Made by a program: the position numbers and the translations under genes. Shown here piece after piece: positions 20,499-31,964 of a stretch of 64,000 bases of DNA (its first letter is position 1; each line of letters starts with the position of its first letter). Source of the stretch: Hofstenia miamia (lineage: Eukaryota > Xenacoelomorpha > Acoela). The notes beneath the pieces were generated by a model. That model was not told the DNA's origin, did no database searches, and saw nothing but the letters and a program-made list of their open reading frames with translations. The stretch is taken from assembly GCA_004352715.1 (NCBI GenBank), contig SCFE01000075.1, positions 545,783 through 609,782 on the forward strand. The letters run 5' to 3'.

Positions 20499-23400
20499 CT
20501 AAACAAACCATGATAATATAAATGTAGATCATTAGGTAAGCAGTTAGTAAAAGAGGGCGAAGAGGTTACTGTCAAATTTTATATTTTGAATAAGATTAAA
20601 CTAACAAGACATCTGAGTACCAAATTGAATTTTTAGTAAATATTTAAATTAAAATTTAAAGAAATCACAATGCAGATCTAAAGAAATAAAACATGTATGG
20701 TATAACTTCTAGAATAAGCTTATGATTGTATTATACTGCAAACAGTAACCATAAAAATAGCTTTTTCTATTTTCTAAAATACTATCTATCTGCATGCTTA
20801 ATAAAATGGAGATACCTGTGGACTGTGTGTGAAAGACATTTATGAAATGGGCACGAATTAAACAGAGCGTTCAGACGAGAATTACTGAAGCTGTCTAATT
20901 TGGAAATGAATTCCCACATAAAATAAGAGAAGCGATCAATTACATGCACACCTATTTGATGATCTTCCTCATGAGAATAAGATTCCTCGTCTTGACGTGC
21001 GGAGGCCAAACCTATAATCGCTGGAGAATAGAAGTATGAAAACATTGAAGAGGCCTAAATAAAAAATTAAAATTACCTACTAAAATTAATAGGTCAGGCC
21101 GGAGCAGAAAATAATATGTAATATAAAAAATGAATTATTAAAATTAGCAGACCATCTGTAGATTTTAAAGAATGATATATCCATAAATCAATTAAAAATT
21201 ATGAGGCATTAAAACAAATTTACTTATGAAAAACATAGATATTAGCGATATATTAGACGTTGTTCATAAAAATGCAATTGACACACTCACAAAAAATATC
21301 AGCCTTATAAACTGTCTACAGTGATTTCAAGGATACAACACATTTTTTTCATATTTTTCTAAATATTCTCGACAAACCCATTAAAAAATGTGGAAATACT
21401 GGGAAATTGACTCATCTACTAGTTAAAAGAAATTCACGTGGTGGAAGCACTTGAAAGTATTAACTATTTCTCAATGAAAATGTGGTCTATGACAACCTTC
21501 AAATTGTCGTCATACCAATCAAGGGATCTGACCGCCATGTAAGCAACAATTAACTTCAGATATTTCTTGTTCTGTAGATAGACCATTCAAACCATGCGAG
21601 GTCAACGTACTTTCATGTATTGCTGTGCCTTGCGAGAAAATATAAACCATCTTTTAGTGAAATTCCGGTTTTCAAATTCTCCCAATACCCAAGGCTTAGA
21701 GAATCAGGAAGTCAATGGTGGCAACAACTAACCACCACAATTTTTTCTGTTTAGAAAGACGGAGAAGCAATGTTGATGAACATCGTGTTATATTATAGTC
21801 CACAATCCGACTCAGCCGTTTGTAAAATGTTAAAAGAAAGAAGAAACATTATTCGAGCACGTGGCGTTTTCAGAGATTCAATATCTTCAATAGTTCGTGA
21901 GCTATGAACGCTTAAATCAATTTAAGTGCACACTACTAAGCGGAGGAGAACTAAATTGATTTGTTCAAATGAGCGTTGTGCGATAATTCAAATTGCAAGT
22001 TCATTACATGCCTTAAAAGAAAGCGAAATAGCGCAGTTCAGCGCTGTAGTGCCCATACACAGAAATAATATTTAAAAAAATATTTTATTGTTTTTCGTAC
22101 ATCAAGGGGCCACAGAAATGATATTCCATCTTTGAATTGAGCAATATTTCTTTCTGGTTTTGTTGCATACTTGCAATTCCGGCCAGTAGAGTTATGGAAA
22201 TGTACAAACTCGATCATTGAATTATCTTATCGTTTCTTATCTTATTTAAATATTTCACTAGTATTTCTGGTTTTGTTACAAAATTCCAATCTGGCAAATA
22301 GAGGAATGGAAATGTATAAATTTACTATGTTCATAAAATGGATTGAAAATGTTAAAGCGATTGAATGAGCCCTTATCAGGATATTGTTGTTCAATTTTGA
22401 TGGATAGGAAGCCTTTTGTAAATATACACTACTAAGATTCATTTATGTTATCATCTATAATAGAATTCATTAAAAAAATTATAAGCACTTAAAATTGTTT
22501 TGATATACAATACAAAAGATCACTTTTTTATATGAAAATTCACATTATGATACCCGCCCGGATTTGCAAATTTGCAACTTTACTATATTGAATGAATTTA
22601 GCAGCTACCAACAAAATAAAATCATTCAAAGTGATTGTATTCTTAGAAAAACAAAATATGCCTAGTTATAACTGCCAAAAAAATCAAATTTCAATTTCAA
22701 GAATTGAGCATATCACAAATGATGCCTGTTAGTATGCTAAAGGGGTAAGCAAGGCATTAAGTCTTCGCTCAAAATAAGTGCAATATAGAAATTACGCATG
22801 GATTTTACTGAATTTGCACATTTGCAACTACGGGCATTAGAGGGTTAAACAAGAAGGCTTTGTCAGCGATAAATCACCGTAGATGGTTTCATAGATTAAT
22901 TTGTCTTTGTGCAAAACGTGTTTGAAAAACACATTCAATTTTTCAATTGAAAAATCAAAGTTGGAAATAAAATTTTTGAAAATCTCTGCAAGTTCTTCAA
23001 GAGACTAACGACATAATCTGTAATAGCAAAATGTCCGACAAATCCTTGATCATAGATGGTTTCGTAGTTGATAGCGAAACGTCATAATTTAATATCCTTT
23101 TTCTCATTAAAGTATTAACCGGATTTTTATCTAAATTTCAATTTAACCCAGAGAATCTTCCATGGCAGTAAATATTAGAAATCCTTTTGATATTACTATT
23201 TTTGAAATACAATAATTTAAACATGCAAAACACTAAATTCAGAGTTTGCCCATTCATTTCAATATCAGGACAAAGACTTCAAAATAATTAGAATACACCA
23301 CTTGTATCTCTTTTAGTGTACTTGATTTAAATCAATGATTGAACTGATAATGTGCTTTGATTTAATTCTGATTTAAATTGAGTGATTTAAATCGACCAAC

Positions 23401-26400
23401 ACGGGTATTATCATTGCACATCATACACAAGAAATTGAATACAACATTTCTCAGATTATTAAATGAATCAAATTCTTCGTTTGAAAAAAATCATGGGGAG
23501 TTGGGGTTAATGAGCGTTTAGGTTTACTAGATGTAATATAATACGTAGCCATCAGAATTTTCAATCCACTTGGTGCATCGACCTTGAAATTTTTCAAACA
23601 AGATAACTCGAGTGATACCAGCGTGCCACGCGGGTGAGGCGTAGGTCAATCTAGAAAGAATTAAGGACTTGTAGAGAAATAACTTTAGGAAGGAAATCAA
23701 AGAAATGGTGACATTGGATATTTTTGTTTGTTGGAGCGTACACACTAACTCGTTTGCTTCGTAGAACAAAATGACAGAGCGACCAATGCAATCACTTGAT
23801 TTCCATCGAAGTATTGGCCAATCATTTATTATTCTTGGTAAGGCCGCTACTGTCGGGAGACCTCTCAAAAATTCTATAACTGGTCCCCCCTAACAAACGT
23901 CGAAAAAGTAATTTTTCTGTGCCAAATTCGATTCGACTGCAGAATATAGGCGCACATTACGTTGTTTCGCAAAGGAAAGAGGACGTTGTGAAGTGTGTTA
24001 ACGGTACAAAATACAATCAAAACCACATATCAAATGCTCCAAATGCAACGTAATTCCTTGCTACAATGAGAAGAAATACTGTTTCAAAGTTTAGCATAAC
24101 TTGAAAAATTTATATTTTTAATGATAATGTATTGTTAACTGTTGTACTTTACAATAATAAAGTGATCTCTAAAGGGGGTGCTACACTGACGATTTTTGTC
24201 CAGATTTTTGTTTAAACAAAAATCCGCAGTGTAGCACACAAAAATCCTGACAAAAGTTTAAACAAAAATCCGCAGTGTAGCACACAAAAATCCTGACAAA
24301 AGTTTGGACAAAAATCCTCAGCGTAGCATACATATTTTCGAAATAATTTTGTCAGCGGTTAGTTCTCTCGGATTAAGTAGACGTCAATCAAATAATGTTA
24401 TTAGTTCAATGGAAATAACCCATGAACTGGTAGCGATTTGAACTAAACCTTTACGCTAGCAAAATAAAGCAAAGTAAACAACATTGGGAGTTTAATTCAA
24501 TAAAAATAGTCAATTATTGTAATAATAAATAGTTGAAATCCATGTGTTAAACAAACAAATATTTACCATTTCAAAATCTTATTTATTACTAACTATGTCT
24601 CAGACAGATAAAGACCTTTTGCTGTTGTTGCTTGCATCAAAAATTAATAAGCTGCAGCAATTGGCACTCATTTACTTTTCCGATTACAATTTTGCTACAG
24701 AAAAAGAAAAAAAAGTACATATGATACAAATCACTTGAAATATCTGAAAGCGAAGGGTAACCTTCCATGATTTCAATAAGACGAACAATGTCTTCGTGAC
24801 ACCATGCGTTGCCCGCTGCAGTTGCCATTACTCAATTAATAAGCCCAATAATGCGCGTGCTCCATGTAATTGGATTAGATTGATTACATACCTTTAGTGC
24901 AATAAGCCTTCCTAATGTTTTCAGCATGCTAATTATTGCAACACGCAATTATTGTTATTTTGCAAGAAGCTACAGCTTTCTATAAATGAAAATAATTATG
25001 TTCTTTTTGTATATTAACTAATATTAATTTCTCATAAAAATTCATGCATTTGTAAATAAAAAGTAAAATTGTAGTGAACTTTACTGTATTGGTTGTTGTG
25101 AAATTCGAAATATTTAATCCTATGAATGAAAATCTTGACAAAAGTTTAAACAAAAATCCGCAGTGTAGCACATGAAAATCCTGACAAAAGTTTGGACAAA
25201 AATCGCCAGTGTAGCATGGCCTTAACCAACAGTAATTTTGTTGTTTATCTTTAAATTTTTGCACAAAAGACACATCGGTCCTTCTAAGTACCATCCTTGT
25301 TTCTATGGCAACGGAACTAAAAACTGTATATTACATTATAAAGAGAAATTATAACTGCCTTTTAATGTGTGGAAAACAAAGGGTTAATGTACAATTTCGA
25401 GTGTCAATGTCCCACAATATGCACAACACAACATAACAAAGCCATAAATTCTAAAATACTAAAGCAATACTGTTTGAAAAAATAAACATGTACATGAAAA
25501 TAAATATACCAATGTGATTTTCTAGAATATATGCATGGTCCGAATACCCAGGCCCTGAGAGTTGACAAGGAATGAGACATGCACAACCCAAGTCGGATCG
25601 GAGTGCAATATTTAGTCTACATTTTACATATATACCTAAGTTGATCTGAGAATACAAACTCACATATTTAAATTAGATATAATTTTTTAAACTACAGACC
25701 AGCCCAACACATCGAATATTGAAAATCTATTAAACATTAAAATGTAAAATTTCCAAAACTAAAGAGCAGTGCAATATTTGGCATATTTGTGAACTTGTTA
25801 AAATTCTTGTGCTCAAATTTAAGTTTCATGTCCAAAATTGTTAAGCTAATGAAAATAATTGTAGTACAAATTAAATTAAGAAAACATTCATACAGTAACT
25901 CAAATAATGGTATTTTACTAACATTGATACTAAGTTTGAAAACAAATACCATAGGATAGGGATCGAATTTTTCGGATAAATATCTTAACACAGTAAATAA
26001 TTTTCGATATCATACATTTGGAAACATATACCTTGCATGTTTCTATTATGAAAAGTAAGTCTCTGTATCGCCTTTTAACATGCATTTGTTGAAACACGTC
26101 AGCTAATTCCAAATCAGTAATTTCGCTAGTATCCTGTATTTTGAGGTAACCAACACCGCCATGTCCTGTTAAGTAAACTAATACATTACTGAAAGCATCG
26201 CTATCAAGACGCTTATTCGGTGGCGTTCCAGCTATTACCCGACCAGTTAACACTCTGATTAAATTCGATGCAGTGACTTCATATCCACGATAATCAACCT
26301 AGAAGTGTTTGTTAACAAATCTCACATTTCAAAGTTAAGTTAAAATACTGTATAAGTAGTGCCCATAACTTCAGTTCAGACCCGTAACCAGTATTATCAC

Positions 26401-29400
26401 TTAAGAGCTGATGGTAATTTCGCCTTTCCTTAAAATTGAACGTAAAATTTTACCAAGACTGTATACCATTTCAATTCCATGTTGCATGCAGGGGGATACG
26501 CGGGATTTTCAGACGGGAGCGGTTTTCTATTATTGATCAAATGAGTGATTAAAATCGATGTAGAAATTTTTCTGAAAATATAGACAAAATAGGCCTTAGA
26601 AATGTATTTCTCGACATTATTGAGAGCAAACAATTTAATTTTATTTTTACATGCTGATTTTGCTTTTCGCTTTGTTGTTCAGGAGGGGTTGCCTGACCGT
26701 CCGGGGTGGGAGGTTCGTTGTACCCTAACCCGCATAGCTACGGGCCTGCTTCAGTTTCAATACAAATCATTAATTTTAAATTATTTGGAAGACATAATAC
26801 GTAAATAAATTCAACCAAGTTATTGATTACTGGGATTTTTTCAATTTCAATTCAAAGTTGGAGAAAAAATAATAGCAATAAATTGGTAATATGTGTATTC
26901 TTAAAATGAACTTTAAGTGATTGGATGATCATAGCAAGTCAGTTGCTGGTTAGTTTTGATGAGTGAGTGACTAGGCCTGATAAGTAAGCAGTAGCTGGTT
27001 GTCCAAATCATGCCAATCAAATCATAAGCTACTAGTAAGTTTAAATACTATAAGTGTAATTTGCAATTGATTTTGTGTAATGAAGATGGTTACGCAAAAT
27101 AAAATTTAGTTTCAAACTTGCTGTTTATTTCAATACAAAATAGAGTTAATGAAAACAGCTACGCAAAACGCATTGCTAATGGTTTCATTCCTTAAATATA
27201 TTTCTTTGGTTTACTGTTTAATCAGTTATTTGTTGTTATACTTTATTTATCCGCGAGTGCAATAATCAAATTTACTCAGTGAAGCTATGATTAAGTATTG
27301 ATAGAAATTATTTAACCAAACAATTATTAATGTGCGGCCATGGGTACTACTCACGGGCACATACCCGCGGTTACGGACGGATGCTTATCACCGAATCATC
27401 GACATTCATATATTATTTAAAAACATGATGCAGAAAAAATTGTAATTAAATTTTTGCAAGAGATCGAAAGAAATTCCAGAATTTCTCCTATACTTAGTTT
27501 TTCCGATCACTATATACTTATGTTTTCAGCTGATATCGATATTTTTGATTTTGTAGCACTAGTTCAAGTTCCATCAAAAACGTTCACAGTCTTCAAAACT
27601 AATTTATCCACAAAATTATTATACCAAAATGATTCCGTGGCTCATTGGTACAGTTGTTTTTTAAATATTATGTTATACTATATGAATTAATCAGTAATAA
27701 AGCGCTCTTTTTCGCGAAATATTTTCCTCACTCTCAGTAAATTTATTCAATAATTATAATAATAATGAATGACTTTATTTAGCAGCTGAAGACATACACA
27801 ACAAAAATATAAAAACAAGTCTAGTTTTACGGCAGCGAGGACAGTCACATGAGATAAAGTAGGAGCGGATGGAAGAGTAGGCGAAGTTGGAGAAGGGCTC
27901 AGAAAAGAGGAAAGACATCAAAGATTTCTTGATGCTCGGAGACGGGGAAAAGAAATCAGTGGCTGTTAAAGGGTGGAGAGTCAAGATGTAATTAGCAGCA
28001 ATACAAGCACGATTGAACGGTGCGATGTTTATTGGGACAACGACTGGAGAACGTGACAACATAATCAGAGCGAGTGGAACAAAATTAGAGAACTTAATGA
28101 AATCAAAAGGATCAAGGTCCAATTTGCAAGTGAGCAAGCATTTGAACAGGAGGAATGGAAGTAGAGCGACAGCAGGAGAGTGGAACAAGGAATGAGAAGG
28201 CCTGCAACAGGGAGAAGTATAGAGAAGAATGGCGCGAGGAATGGACTTGAACAACGATAGTTTCACAGCAGCCGTGGAATTGAAGGGAACATTTTGGAAG
28301 AGGACAAAGAGTGAGGAATTAGCCTTGCGGAGGCGCAAGGACACATGAGCAAACCAATTTCAGTTTGCAGCAAGTTGAACTCCAAGATGAGTATGGTGAG
28401 GAGAAAAGTTCAAAGTGAAAAGGCAGATCAGAAGTGACTTGAGAGGAGAGAAGCTGATTTGATTTTAACAGCAGAGAGATCCAATATGTTTGCCATCAAT
28501 GCGGAAAACGCTTAGAGGAGCAAATGTGGGAGAAGAGATGCTTTAAATAGATGGAAAGAGTTGAGGAGGTTTAGTGAATTACAAATGATGAGATGCCGTC
28601 AGGATAGCAAGGACTAGACAGGACTTAAGAATGAGGGAAATGTCGCGCCTCATCACACTCATCTTGGAGTTCAACTTGCTGCAAACTTAAATTGGACTGG
28701 ACATGTGTCTTTGCGTCTCCGCAAAGCTAATTCCTCGCTATTTGCCCTTTTCCGTAATGTTCCTTTTAATACCTCGTCCGCTGTGAAACTCTCTTTGTTC
28801 AAGTCCATTCCTCGCGCCATTCTTCTCTACGCGTCTCCTTGTTGGTGGCCTTCTCGTGCTTTGTTCCACTCCATGGAACGTTTCCAGAAACGCGCTTTCA
28901 AATGGATTTCCTCTTTGGACTATAAAGACGCTCTGCTGAAATTCTCCACTCTCCCGCTGTCACTCTACTTCCATGCCTGTGATCTCCTTCTGTTCAATCG
29001 ACTACTGACTCGCAAATTGGATCTTGATCCTTTTGATTTCATTAAGTTCTCCAATTCCTGCTGCACTCGCTCTGATGATGTTGTCACCTTCTCCATTCGT
29101 CGTACAAAGAAACATCGCACCCTTCACTCGTTTTTCAATCGTGCTTGTACTGCTGCTAATTACATCTTGACTCGCAACCCTCCAACAGCGATTGATTTCT
29201 TTTCCCCACCACCGAGCTTCAAGAAATCTTTGATGGCTTTCCTCTTTGCTGAGCCCTTCTCCGACTTCGCCTACTCTTCCATTTGCTCCTATTTCATCTC
29301 CTGTGACTGTCCTCGCTGCCGTAAAACTTGACTTGTTTTTATTTTCTTGTTGTGTATGCCTTCAGCGGCTAAATAAAGTCATTGATTATTATTATTATTA

Positions 29401-31964
29401 TTATAGCTGTTGAAGACAATGTCACATAGGCGAATCAGCGGGGAGGTGGCAGGTAGATTAGGGCAGAGAGAGACAGGATTAGAGAAATTCGAGGTGAAAT
29501 AGGCATTGAAGAGATCAGCTTTGTCCAGATCCGAGTGAGCATAAAGAAGGTTCCATTTCAAGGTTGGAAGGTTAGGTTTGGAATGAAGGGACCGCAAGAA
29601 AGAATAAGAGTCTTGAAGAGATCCAGATGAGATCGCGCTGGAAGCATTAATAAGACAGTTTTAAGTGATAATTCTCAAAAGGAAAAAGTACTTCACTGCT
29701 TTAAAGAATGTCTTAGAATCCATTGAATTATAAGTACTTTAAACTAATTTAGTTCGTCTCTTTCAATAAATCAATGTTTTCCATCGATAGAAAAACTTAG
29801 TAGACCACAATCTCTTCTTTTGCCAATGAAATGGAAAATTTTCTCACGAAATTGTAAATAGAAAATCTCAATGTGCTCAAGTATTTAGTGAATTTTTCTG
29901 TATATCCATGACTAGTTTCAAAATTGCAAAATTCAATGAAATTTATCTATTGATAAAGAAAGTAGAATCTCTTTTAAAAGATCTAAAAACTAGAGGCTAT
30001 GGTGTTGACCAAATTTCAAACAGTTTTCTAAATCATGTGCAAATGTAATGTTCTTCATTTATTGAAAGCTCTTTTAATTCAATATTAGTGATGGGAATTA
30101 CCATGAGATCTGCAAAAATGCAAAAATAATTCTCGTTCATAAAAAGGTTCAAAATCTGAGGTTTCGAATTATAGCTCAATTAGTATTTTATCTAATTTCC
30201 CTTCTTTATGAAAAAGTTATCTTTGATACACTATATCCAAAAATTACTAATCAGAGGTCATCTAATCAACATGAATTTCGATCTGGATTCTCTACATATT
30301 GCTATTATTACTTTTTATTGAAGAAGTTAACAATTATTTAGCATCCCACTTTATGTAACATTTTCGAAAAGCATTTGCTCGTGTACCTCATGATTTGGTT
30401 ATTATGAAACTTGCGCATACATTTGAAATTGGTGAAAATGTTTTCAAGTTGTTAACTTCCTACCTAAGTGGACGTACTCACATTTATCAAAGCCTAAGCC
30501 AGTAATGATTGGAGCGTAATAAAATAGAAATTAACATACATACATCCCAAATGATTAGTTTTGGTAGCAGCATAGTACCACTTAATAACAACCACCTTAA
30601 ATATACAAAATCAATTAAGAATCTAGGTGTTATATTAAGTAAAAAACTTTTTAGGCTCATTAAAATTTTAAAATGCTTCTGAGAATGCTTCAAAGAACAA
30701 TTCACAAAAATAAAGATTCAAATGTGAAAATAAATCTATACAAGTCGTTGATACTATCAAGAATTATGTACATGAGTTTCATCTTAATAAACTTGAATCT
30801 TTGCAAAATCGATTCTCCAAATGGTTTTATAGCTATTATAAAGATCTCAGTTACGTCAATCAAATGATCTAACATACTTTGTCAAATTGATTAAAGATAA
30901 ATGCAAGGCTATAAATATTTATGATCACATTATAAAAGTTAATTCTCACAATCGTCGTCAAAAGACACTAATTAGACATAAACGAACCAGAAAGGGAAAA
31001 CTGATCATTACTATTTCATAAGGCGTTTCCCCTTAGTAAACTATCTTTTCTAGTGTCACTCCATCAATTTGCTAGACAATGTTCTTGTATAGCTCACATT
31101 GAGTAAATCAAACATATATTTAAAAAAAGTACATGTGAACCTTCGAGACAATGAACACGAAAAGATATCTATTCCAAATCCAAGATCTGAATCATTCTAC
31201 CATTGTCCCATATTGTGTGGGTTGTCTATTCAACACAAATCCGAAAGCTTATTGTCACATAATTAAGTGAAAAATAAAAAAATGTTTGACTTCCATTTAT
31301 AAATTGCAAACATGCTTGCATCGGCAAATTAATATTAAAATAAGAATTTATGCACAAATTCATTCTATTGATTGTTACTTATGTAACAAAGACAAGAAAA
31401 ATTTTAAAAACAACTATATATATAGTGGTAGCTATAATTTTGAACTACATCACGAATTAATCTAAGAGTCAATCGTTGAAATCCTCACAAAAATGAATTA
31501 GGATTTACAATGCGAATGCATCACTAGGCTTGCGACAAGGAAAAAATTCGCAGTTGTTTCAATGTCGGAAATGGAAAACAATTTTTGATTAAATTAAGCA
31601 TAAAATTGGAAGAATCTAGAAACAATACCTCTACATCATCTCCATAAATATTACTCCGACTACGAGCATTGCTGAAAACAGTAGCTGGATAAGGATTGCG
31701 TGGATCGCAAGCTACATCATCAGCCAACATTAAAATAATATTACTATCAGGCAAACCCAGACGTTTTACGCTTTGGTAGATTGACAGCGCATTTGCTACG
31801 TGGCGATAATTAAACCAAAATTTTGAACTATCAAGTATTACAGCCCAATTGCTTGTATGGGAGCTTCCGTTTTCTGAATGAAAAAAATTATTAATCTTTT
31901 CATCTGTAGCTGAATAAACCAAAACACCATGATAAAATATGTTCCATAGTAAAACAAGGAACAT
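20375..31964 (-). CDS. PIGK: GPI-anchor transamidase catalytic subunit PIGK/GPI8 (partial, C-terminus not found)
   Basis: Catalytic cysteine protease (peptidase C13/legumain fold) of the ER transamidase. It cleaves the C-terminal signal of precursor proteins and joins them to GPI. Coding exons (minus): 31964-31629, 26298-26032, 21054-20816, 20498-20375; phases 0, 0, 2 and 0, all GT-AG. The joined 322 residues begin with a hydrophobic signal peptide. They include [45 protein letters not shown], the catalytic His158 in YLTGHGG and Cys200 in FIIETCK. After these come [21 protein letters not shown], and [20 protein letters not shown]. The His-Cys spacing of 42 equals that of the human enzyme. The family is about 395 residues, so about 70 residues with the C-terminal membrane anchor are missing. 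Cys200 is followed by Lys where Gln is usual. Introns 1 and 2 (5.3 and 5.0 kb) are packed with transposon remnants. Divergent from BuGZ. Confidence 0.95.
20816..21054 (-). CDS. PIGK: PIGK exon 3 (residues 202-280)
   Basis: Acceptor TTTATTTAG, then [20 protein letters not shown] and [16 protein letters not shown]. Ends in phase 2 (CAC AG) at donor GTATCT. Confidence 0.93.
22148..22375. repeat. Degenerate tandem duplication, period about 116
   Basis: TTTCTGGTTTTGTTGCATAC...AATTCCGGCCAGTAGAG...TATGGAAATGTAcAAA at 22148 recurs as TTTCTGGTTTTGTTACAAAA...CCAATCTGGCAAATAGAG...ATGGAAATGTATAAA at 22264. Confidence 0.7.
23527..23760 (-). pseudogene. LINE reverse-transcriptase thumb fragment
   Basis: Minus-strand frame contains [20 protein letters not shown] then [13 protein letters not shown], the '[15 protein letters not shown].W' and 'lE..Q.r..kwi' blocks downstream of LINE RT domains. 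Flanking parts are unreadable. Confidence 0.75.
24173..25222. mobile_element. PIF/Harbinger-type DNA transposon, internally deleted
   Basis: Inverted ends AGGGGGTGCTACACTGACGA...TTTTTGTCC (left) and AGGCCATGCTACACTGGCGA...TTTTTGTCC (reverse complement of right) are flanked by TAA at 24170-24172 and 25223-25225, the usual Harbinger target duplication. A subterminal unit (GACAAAAGTTTaaACAAAAA, then TCCGCAGTGTAGCAC) is repeated near both ends. Inside, remnants of two genes face each other. Plus strand 24595-24738 begins [20 protein letters not shown], like the leucine-rich start of a Harbinger transposase. Minus strand 24828-24735 encodes a Myb/SANT-like start. Most of both genes has been deleted. 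Confidence 0.8.
24735..24828 (-). pseudogene. Myb/SANT-like DNA-binding domain fragment (Harbinger second gene)
   Basis: [20 protein letters not shown] then [11 protein letters not shown] shows the spaced W..ED...LI....YP.L pattern of the Myb/SANT-like (MADF-related) protein that accompanies Harbinger transposases. The frame decays into a poly-Phe run. Confidence 0.6.
25500..25965. repeat. Dispersed repeat, copy 1 (unknown family)
   Basis: Shares blocks in order with 59680-60590. Examples are CCCAGGCCCTGAGAGTTGAC...AAGAATGAGAC-like, CAACCCAAGTC, TATTTAGTCTACATTTTACA, GTGCAATATTTGGCATATTT and CTCAAATAATGGTATTTTAC. No ORF; lies in PIGK intron 2. Confidence 0.7.
26032..26298 (-). CDS. PIGK: PIGK exon 2 (residues 113-201)
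   Basis: Acceptor TTCTAG, then [20 protein letters not shown]; contains LTGHGG (His158) and ends FIIETCK (Cys200) at donor GTATAT. Phase 0 on both sides. Confidence 0.95.
27770..28650 (-). pseudogene. LINE 3' fragment, left arm of inverted pair
   Basis: Minus strand: [10 protein letters not shown], then [54 protein letters not shown] and an ATT-repeat tail at 27760-27775. Same family as 28651-29404 with an internal deletion of about 100 bases after [10 protein letters not shown] thumb and C-terminal region only. The 5' part (28412-28650) is non-homologous to the other arm. Confidence 0.8.
28651..29404 (+). pseudogene. LINE 3' fragment, right arm of inverted pair
   Basis: The frame 28705-29331 stays open for 208 residues: [55 protein letters not shown] (the 'q.Ra.kwI' block), CDCPRCRKT, stop. 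It then has a short 3' UTR ending in GGCTAAATAAAGTCATTG and an (ATT)n tail. Upstream, [17 protein letters not shown] is in a separate frame. It is 5'-truncated, like most LINE insertions. The long open frame suggests relative youth. Confidence 0.85.
29405..29690 (-). pseudogene. LINE fragment (region before RT)
   Basis: Minus-strand frame reads [48 protein letters not shown], the 'kA..fN.yF.s.F' linker that precedes LINE reverse transcriptases. It abuts the ATT tail of the neighbouring copy. Confidence 0.7.
29930..31160 (+). pseudogene. Jockey/CR1-type LINE RT remnant
   Basis: Blocks in order on the plus strand: [78 protein letters not shown] then [33 protein letters not shown]. These are successive reverse-transcriptase motifs separated by frameshifts and a deletion that removes the FADD region. 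Strongly diverged. Confidence 0.75.
31629..31964 (-). CDS. PIGK: PIGK exon 1 (residues 1-112)
   Basis: Start ATG at 31964; signal peptide [18 protein letters not shown]; ends ...YGDDVE with donor GTATTG. The bases before the ATG (CATTTTAG) look like a splice acceptor, so the gene may have an upstream non-coding exon. Confidence 0.93.

Larger units (their letters stand above)
21055..26031 (-). other. PIGK intron 2
   Basis: 4,977 bases, GT-AG. Holds a degraded tandem duplication (22148-22375), a LINE fragment (23527-23760), a Harbinger element (24173-25222) and copy one of a dispersed repeat (25500-25965). The rest, including 21055-22147 and 22376-23526, shows nothing recognisable. Confidence 0.9.
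26299..31628 (-). other. PIGK intron 1
   Basis: 5,330 bases, GT-AG. Holds LINE fragments at 27770-29690 and 29930-31160. The part 26299-27760 has no recognised gene. Short GC-rich pieces at 26680-26750 (CCGTCCGGGGTGGGAGG, ACCCGCATAGCTACGGGCC) and 27333-27385 look like eroded DNA-transposon ends. Confidence 0.9.

Noticed and set aside
22560-22840. Repeated ATTTGCAnATTTGCAACT word
   Set aside because: Two direct copies 250 bases apart, no further structure.
22830-23060. Possible LINE C-terminal fragment on the minus strand ([25 protein letters not shown])
   Set aside because: Weak resemblance, frames inconsistent with RT motif order.
26680-27385. GC-richer pieces with CCCGC words in PIGK intron 1
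   Set aside because: Considered as a hAT element like 48979-49354; the ends do not match as inverted repeats.
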